Source: Ahrensia sp. (lineage in GTDB: Bacteria > Pseudomonadota > Alphaproteobacteria > Rhizobiales > Rhizobiaceae). From it: a DNA stretch of 39,052 nucleotides. Location of the stretch: positions 1 through 39,052 of the forward strand of contig NZXU01000061.1 in assembly GCA_002698425.1 (NCBI GenBank), written 5' to 3'. Shown one piece after another: positions 35,899-39,052 of the stretch. The position numbers and the translations under genes are program-made. Numbering within the stretch: the first letter of the stretch is position 1; every line of letters starts with the position of its first letter. The notes under the pieces were generated by a model. It made no database searches and was not told the origin of the DNA. It saw only the letters and a program-made list of their open reading frames with translations.

Positions 35899-36411
35899 AT
35901 GGGACAGGCGATTCGCATTATCGGGATCGATCCGGGCTTGCGCCGGACCGGCTGGGGCGTGGTGGAAAGCCTCGGCAACAGCCTGCGTTTCGTCGCCTCC
36001 GGCACGGTGCGCTCCGACGACAAGGCCGATCTCGCCTCGCGGCTCTGCCAGTTGCATGACGGGCTGGCGGAAATCCTTCACGCGCATATGCCGGACGAGG
36101 CGGCGGTGGAGCAGACCTTCGTCAACAAGGACGCGACGGCGACGCTAAAACTCGGCCAGGCGCGGGGCATCGCCATGCTGGTTCCGGCGCGGGCGGGCGT
36201 CCGGGTCGCGGAATACGCGCCGAACGCGGTGAAGAAGGCGGTGATCGGCGTCGGCCATGGCGACAAGAAGCAGATTCACATGATGGTAAAGGTGCTGATG
36301 CCCAAGGCGACTTTCGATACGGACGACGCGGCGGACGCGCTGGCGATCGCCATCTGCCATTCGCATCACCGCATGAGCGCGGTCCATCAAGCGAGGCTGG
36401 CGACGGCATGA
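35899..36411 (+). CDS. ruvC: Holliday junction resolvase RuvC
   Basis: The enzyme has 170 residues and is an endonuclease that nicks four-way DNA junctions. The acidic active-site residues are Asp11 (IIGIDPG), Glu71 (VEQTF), Asp143 and Asp146 ([10 protein letters not shown]). ATG 35899 has GGAG six bases upstream; ATG 35893 and GTG 35866 are less well placed. It forms an ATGA overlap with ruvA. The length is normal for the family. Confidence 0.96.
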   Translation: MGQAIRIIGIDPGLRRTGWGVVESLGNSLRFVASGTVRSDDKADLASRLCQLHDGLAEILHAHMPDEAAVEQTFVNKDATATLKLGQARGIAMLVPARAGVRVAEYAPNAVKKAVIGVGHGDKKQIHMMVKVLMPKATFDTDDAADALAIAICHSHHRMSAVHQARLATA

Positions 36412-37022
36412 TCGGAAAGCTGAAGGGAACGGTCGACGAGGTCGGCGAGGATCATGCGATCATCGACGTGCATGGGGTCGGCTATGTCGCGTTCTGTCCG
36501 GCGCGCACGCTTTCGGGCCTGAACGAGGGCGAGGCGGCGGTGCTGCATATCGAGACCTATGTGCGCGAGGACATGATCCGGCTCTACGGTTTCGCGACGC
36601 ATCTGGAACGCGAGTGGTTCCGGTTGTTGCAGAGCGTGCAGGGCGTCGGCGCGAAGGTGGCGCTGGCGGTGCTGTCGACGCTATCGCCGGCCGATCTCGC
36701 CAACGCGATCGCGCTGCAGGACAAGGCGATGGTGGCGCGCGCGCCTGGCATCGGGCCGAAGGTGGCGCAGCGCATCGTCTCCGAACTGAAGTCAAAGGCG
36801 CCGGCCTATGCCGGCGGCGCGACGGGCACGATCGGCTTGAAGCAGGAACTGGGCGAGGGCGTCGCGCCTGCGCCTGTCGCCGACGCGGTCTCGGCGCTTT
36901 CCAATCTCGGCTACAGCCGCGAACAGGCGGCGAATGCCGTCGCCGCGGCGGTGAAGGAGGCGGGCGAGGGTGCGGACAGCGCCAAGCTGATCAGGCTGGG
37001 GCTGAAGGAATTGTCACGGTAA
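36408..37022 (+). CDS. ruvA: Holliday junction helicase subunit RuvA
   Basis: The product has 204 residues. The N-terminal OB-fold ([26 protein letters not shown]) and the paired helix-hairpin-helix motifs ([18 protein letters not shown] and [17 protein letters not shown]) are present. The C-terminal domain III ([18 protein letters not shown]) binds RuvB. RuvA tetramers hold the junction for RuvB. It overlaps ruvC by four bases. ruvB does not follow directly; a vapBC pair lies between. Confidence 0.97.
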   Translation: MIGKLKGTVDEVGEDHAIIDVHGVGYVAFCPARTLSGLNEGEAAVLHIETYVREDMIRLYGFATHLEREWFRLLQSVQGVGAKVALAVLSTLSPADLANAIALQDKAMVARAPGIGPKVAQRIVSELKSKAPAYAGGATGTIGLKQELGEGVAPAPVADAVSALSNLGYSREQAANAVAAAVKEAGEGADSAKLIRLGLKELSR

Positions 37023-37055
37023 GCTGCAAGGGATGTTTTCTTGCGTATGCTAAAA

Positions 37056-37083
37056 TGTCTTACTATTTTGATACGGTAAGACA
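37056..37083. promoter_or_regulatory. Inverted repeat before vapB, probable autoregulatory operator
   Basis: TGTCTTAC and GTAAGACA form a perfect 8-bp inverted repeat with a 12-base spacer, 20 bases before the vapB start and inside an AT-rich stretch between ruvA and vapB. AbrB-type antitoxins usually repress their own operon at such repeats. A promoter serving vapBC (and ruvB) very likely overlaps it. Confidence 0.6.
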
Positions 37084-37103
37084 AAATTTGAAGGAGAGGA
37101 AAA

Positions 37104-37391
37104 TTGGGCGCATATACGACCATGACCTCAAAAGGGCAGTTGACCATTCCCAAGGATGTGCGTGAACAGCTCAGCCTTAAACCGGGCACGCGGTTTTACG
37201 TGACGGTGCTGGATGGACATGTGGTAGCGCTTCCCAAGACGGTGCGGCTGGCCGACCTCGCCGGCATTCTCGGCAAACCGCCGAAAGGGGCGGGGGCGAC
37301 GCTTGAAGAAATCGACGAGGCGATTGGTCGGGCGGTCGGCGAAGACGATGAGCGCATCAAGCGCGAGTGGCACGAAGGTCGCTCCGGCTAG
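37104..37391 (+). CDS. vapB: VapB/MazE-type antitoxin with AbrB domain
   Basis: The product has 95 residues. The first 45 form an AbrB/SpoVT swapped-hairpin DNA-binding domain, MTSKGQLTIPKDVREQLSLKPGTRF. The C-terminal half (LADLAGILGKPPKGAGATLEEIDEAIGRAV) would wrap the toxin. The start is TTG 37104, with AAGGAGAGG just upstream; ATG 37122 is an alternative. Its stop abuts the vapC start, the usual antitoxin-toxin arrangement. The inverted repeat upstream suggests self-repression. Confidence 0.9.
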   Translation: MGAYTTMTSKGQLTIPKDVREQLSLKPGTRFYVTVLDGHVVALPKTVRLADLAGILGKPPKGAGATLEEIDEAIGRAVGEDDERIKREWHEGRSG

Positions 37392-37790
37392 ATGAAGGCG
37401 GTCGATACAAATGTACTGCTGCGGTACCTTGTCGGTGATGACGAGCAACAATCGCTGGCCGCCGCCGGTTTCATGCGGCAGCGGACCGAGGAAGATCCGG
37501 CTTTCGTCAGCTTGATAGTGCTAGCTGAGATCATATGGGCATTGCGAACCCATTACGGTTATCCGCGCGATCAGGTGAACACGCTGCTCATGTCGCTCGT
37601 CAAGACGGCGGAAGTGGCGCTCGAAGATGAGGATTTTCTGTCACTGTTGATAACCGGGGACAAACCGATCAAGGGCGATATCGCGGATCACCTCATTTCG
37701 CATTGCGCGTCCCGTGCCGGGTGTTCGGTGACGGTGACGTTCGACAGAAAAGCCGCGAAATCCGTTCCGGGCATGGAGCTTCTGCAATGA
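37392..37790 (+). CDS. vapC: VapC-type PIN-domain toxin
   Basis: The product has 132 residues. The PIN acidic residues are visible: Asp5 ([13 protein letters not shown]), Glu in VLAEIIWAL, Asp in [10 protein letters not shown] and Asp in [12 protein letters not shown] toxins are Mg2+-dependent RNases that usually cut tRNA or rRNA; the target here is unknown. All catalytic residues are kept, so the toxin should be active if not held by VapB. Its stop overlaps the ruvB start (ATGA), which couples ruvB translation to the toxin gene. Confidence 0.92.
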   Translation: MKAVDTNVLLRYLVGDDEQQSLAAAGFMRQRTEEDPAFVSLIVLAEIIWALRTHYGYPRDQVNTLLMSLVKTAEVALEDEDFLSLLITGDKPIKGDIADHLISHCASRAGCSVTVTFDRKAAKSVPGMELLQ

Positions 37791-38827
37791 GCGATCCGGC
37801 GCGCCTGATATCTCCAGAAAAGCGCGGTGAGGACGTCGATGTGGCGCTCAGGCCGCAGACGCTGGACGATTTTACCGGCCAGAAGGCGGCGCGGGCCAAC
37901 CTTAAAGTGTTCATCGAGGCGGCGCGTGGACGCGGCGAGGCGCTGGACCATGTGCTGTTTGTCGGGCCGCCCGGGCTCGGCAAGACGACTCTGGCGCAGA
38001 TCATGGCGAAGGAACTGGGCGTCAATTTCCGCGCCACCTCAGGCCCGGTCATCGCCAAGGCGGGCGATCTCGCGGCGCTGTTGACCAATCTCGAAGAGCG
38101 CGACGTGCTGTTCATCGACGAGATCCACCGGCTCAATCCGGCGGTCGAGGAAATCCTTTATCCGGCGATGGAGGATTTCCAGCTCGACCTGATCATCGGC
38201 GAGGGGCCGGCGGCGCGGTCGGTGAAGATCGATCTCGCCAAGTTCACGCTGGTTGCGGCGACGACGCGGCTCGGACTGCTGACGACGCCGCTGCGCGATC
38301 GGTTCGGCATACCGGTGCGGCTCGATTTCTATACGACCGAGGAACTGGAGACGATCGTCCGGCGCGGGGCGCGGATCATGGGGCTCGCCATGAGCGACGA
38401 TGGCGCGCGCGAAGTGGCGAAGCGGGCACGCGGCACACCGCGCATCGCCGGGCGGCTGCTGCGCCGGGTGCGCGACTTCGCCGATGTCGCCAAGGCCGAG
38501 CAGGTGACGCGCGAGATCGCCGACGAGGCGCTGACCCGGCTCGATGTCGACGCGATCGGGCTCGATATGCTCGACCGGCGCTACCTGACAATGATCGCGC
38601 GGAATTTCGGCGGCGGGCCGGTCGGGATCGAGACGATCTCGGCGGCCTTATCGGAGCCGCGAGACGCCATCGAGGACATCATCGAACCCTTCCTGATCCA
38701 GCAGGGCTTCATACAAAGGACACCGCGCGGGCGCATGCTGACGGCGCGGGCCTGGGGCCATCTCGGCCTTGCCGTACCGAAGGACCTCGCGGCGATGCAG
38801 GCAAACCTGTTCGACGGGGACGATTAG
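37787..38827 (+). CDS. ruvB: Holliday junction helicase motor RuvB
   Basis: The product has 346 residues and is an AAA+ ATPase that drives branch migration with RuvA. It has Walker [10 protein letters not shown], Walker [11 protein letters not shown], sensor 1 ATTRLGLL, the arginine-rich [18 protein letters not shown] (sensor 2), and a C-terminal winged helix ending [22 protein letters not shown] 37787 overlaps the vapC stop by four bases; the frame is open upstream but inside vapC. The protein is full length, so the TA insertion has not damaged it. Confidence 0.97.
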   Translation: MSDPARLISPEKRGEDVDVALRPQTLDDFTGQKAARANLKVFIEAARGRGEALDHVLFVGPPGLGKTTLAQIMAKELGVNFRATSGPVIAKAGDLAALLTNLEERDVLFIDEIHRLNPAVEEILYPAMEDFQLDLIIGEGPAARSVKIDLAKFTLVAATTRLGLLTTPLRDRFGIPVRLDFYTTEELETIVRRGARIMGLAMSDDGAREVAKRARGTPRIAGRLLRRVRDFADVAKAEQVTREIADEALTRLDVDAIGLDMLDRRYLTMIARNFGGGPVGIETISAALSEPRDAIEDIIEPFLIQQGFIQRTPRGRMLTARAWGHLGLAVPKDLAAMQANLFDGDD

Positions 38828-38898
38828 AGCCTGTCATGGTTGGATTGAAGCAATTCTGTTTCACGCCCGGCGAGGCGACCTGCGAGGAGGTGTGCGCA

Positions 38899-38919
38899 GC
38901 CCGTAGCGGCGCTACGGGC
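38899..38919. repeat. Strong hairpin, first palindrome of an intergenic element
   Basis: GCCCGTAGC and GCTACGGGC form a perfect 9-bp stem with a GGC loop, extended by nearby GCGC pairs. It lies about 70 bases after ruvB and, with the larger palindrome 56 bases on, resembles the two-palindrome layout of rhizobial intergenic mosaic elements. There is no T-run. Confidence 0.6.
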
Positions 38920-38974
38920 AAGCGCGCCGACACTGCGGGCGTCCGCCGAGCGGAAACCCGAAGGGCCGGGCATG

Positions 38975-39052
38975 TTTGGCCCAATCCCCGCGGGCTTCGG
39001 CTTGGCCGTATCTCGATACGGCCTTCGCCAAATCCCTTGATCTTGGGCCAAA
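38975..39052. repeat. Symmetric 78-base palindromic element at the right edge
   Basis: The outer arms TTTGGCCCAA (38975-38984) and TTGGGCCAAA (39043-39052) and the inner arms GGCCGTAT and ATACGGCC (39004-39023, loop CTCG) share exactly the same centre. The whole could fold as one long interrupted hairpin. The window ends exactly at the outer arm, so the full extent is unknown. It is probably a dispersed intergenic repeat. Confidence 0.65.

Overview
This 39-kb, GC-rich window looks like chromosomal core DNA of an alphaproteobacterium of the order Hyphomicrobiales (Rhizobiales). Three things point there. The right half carries the order's usual arrangement of tkt-gap facing a DUF4164 gene-zapA-6S RNA-fau-metallophosphoesterase, followed by yebC and ruvCAB. 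A DUF1013 (TrcR-type) cell-cycle regulator is present. A rhizobial-type Pho box (CTGTCAT direct repeats in 11-bp register) is present. I cannot name the genus. No tRNA, rRNA, CRISPR array, IS element or prophage was seen.

Left third (1-13,100): a truncated gene start at the left edge; a membrane-anchored Tlde1/DUF2778 protein; a small exported cupredoxin; dodecin; a large secreted phytase-like esterase preceded by perfect Pho boxes; a membrane GGDEF-EAL protein; the DUF1013 regulator; a small unknown protein; two tandem TadG-like VWA proteins with a shared cysteine pattern; and a VOC protein plus WYL regulator operon with a 24-bp palindrome upstream.

Middle (13,100-29,500): an SDR oxidoreductase and propionate-CoA ligase; an SGNH hydrolase with a convergent 52-codon membrane ORF; then the lower-glycolysis/Calvin-type genes fba, pgk, gap and tkt, all on the minus strand. 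Between pgk and gap lies a block of about 6.5 kb holding a second GGDEF-EAL protein, a NikR regulator and a divergent nikKMLQO nickel (or cobalt) ECF transporter operon. The nikR-nikK intergenic region contains an exact NikR operator (GTATGA-N16-TCATAC), yet this NikR lacks all four canonical high-affinity nickel ligands. This is the most striking point in the window.

Right third (29,700-39,052): DUF4164, zapA, 6S RNA, 5-formyltetrahydrofolate cyclo-ligase and a YmdB-like phosphodiesterase; three exported minus-strand proteins (small Cys protein, metallo-beta-lactamase fold, TPR); yebC; a TSUP permease; and ruvC-ruvA-[vapBC]-ruvB, where a toxin-antitoxin pair sits inside the Holliday-junction operon. 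The window ends in an intergenic element with two strong palindromes, resembling rhizobial mosaic elements.

All assignments come from reading the sequence and recalling families; no database search was run.
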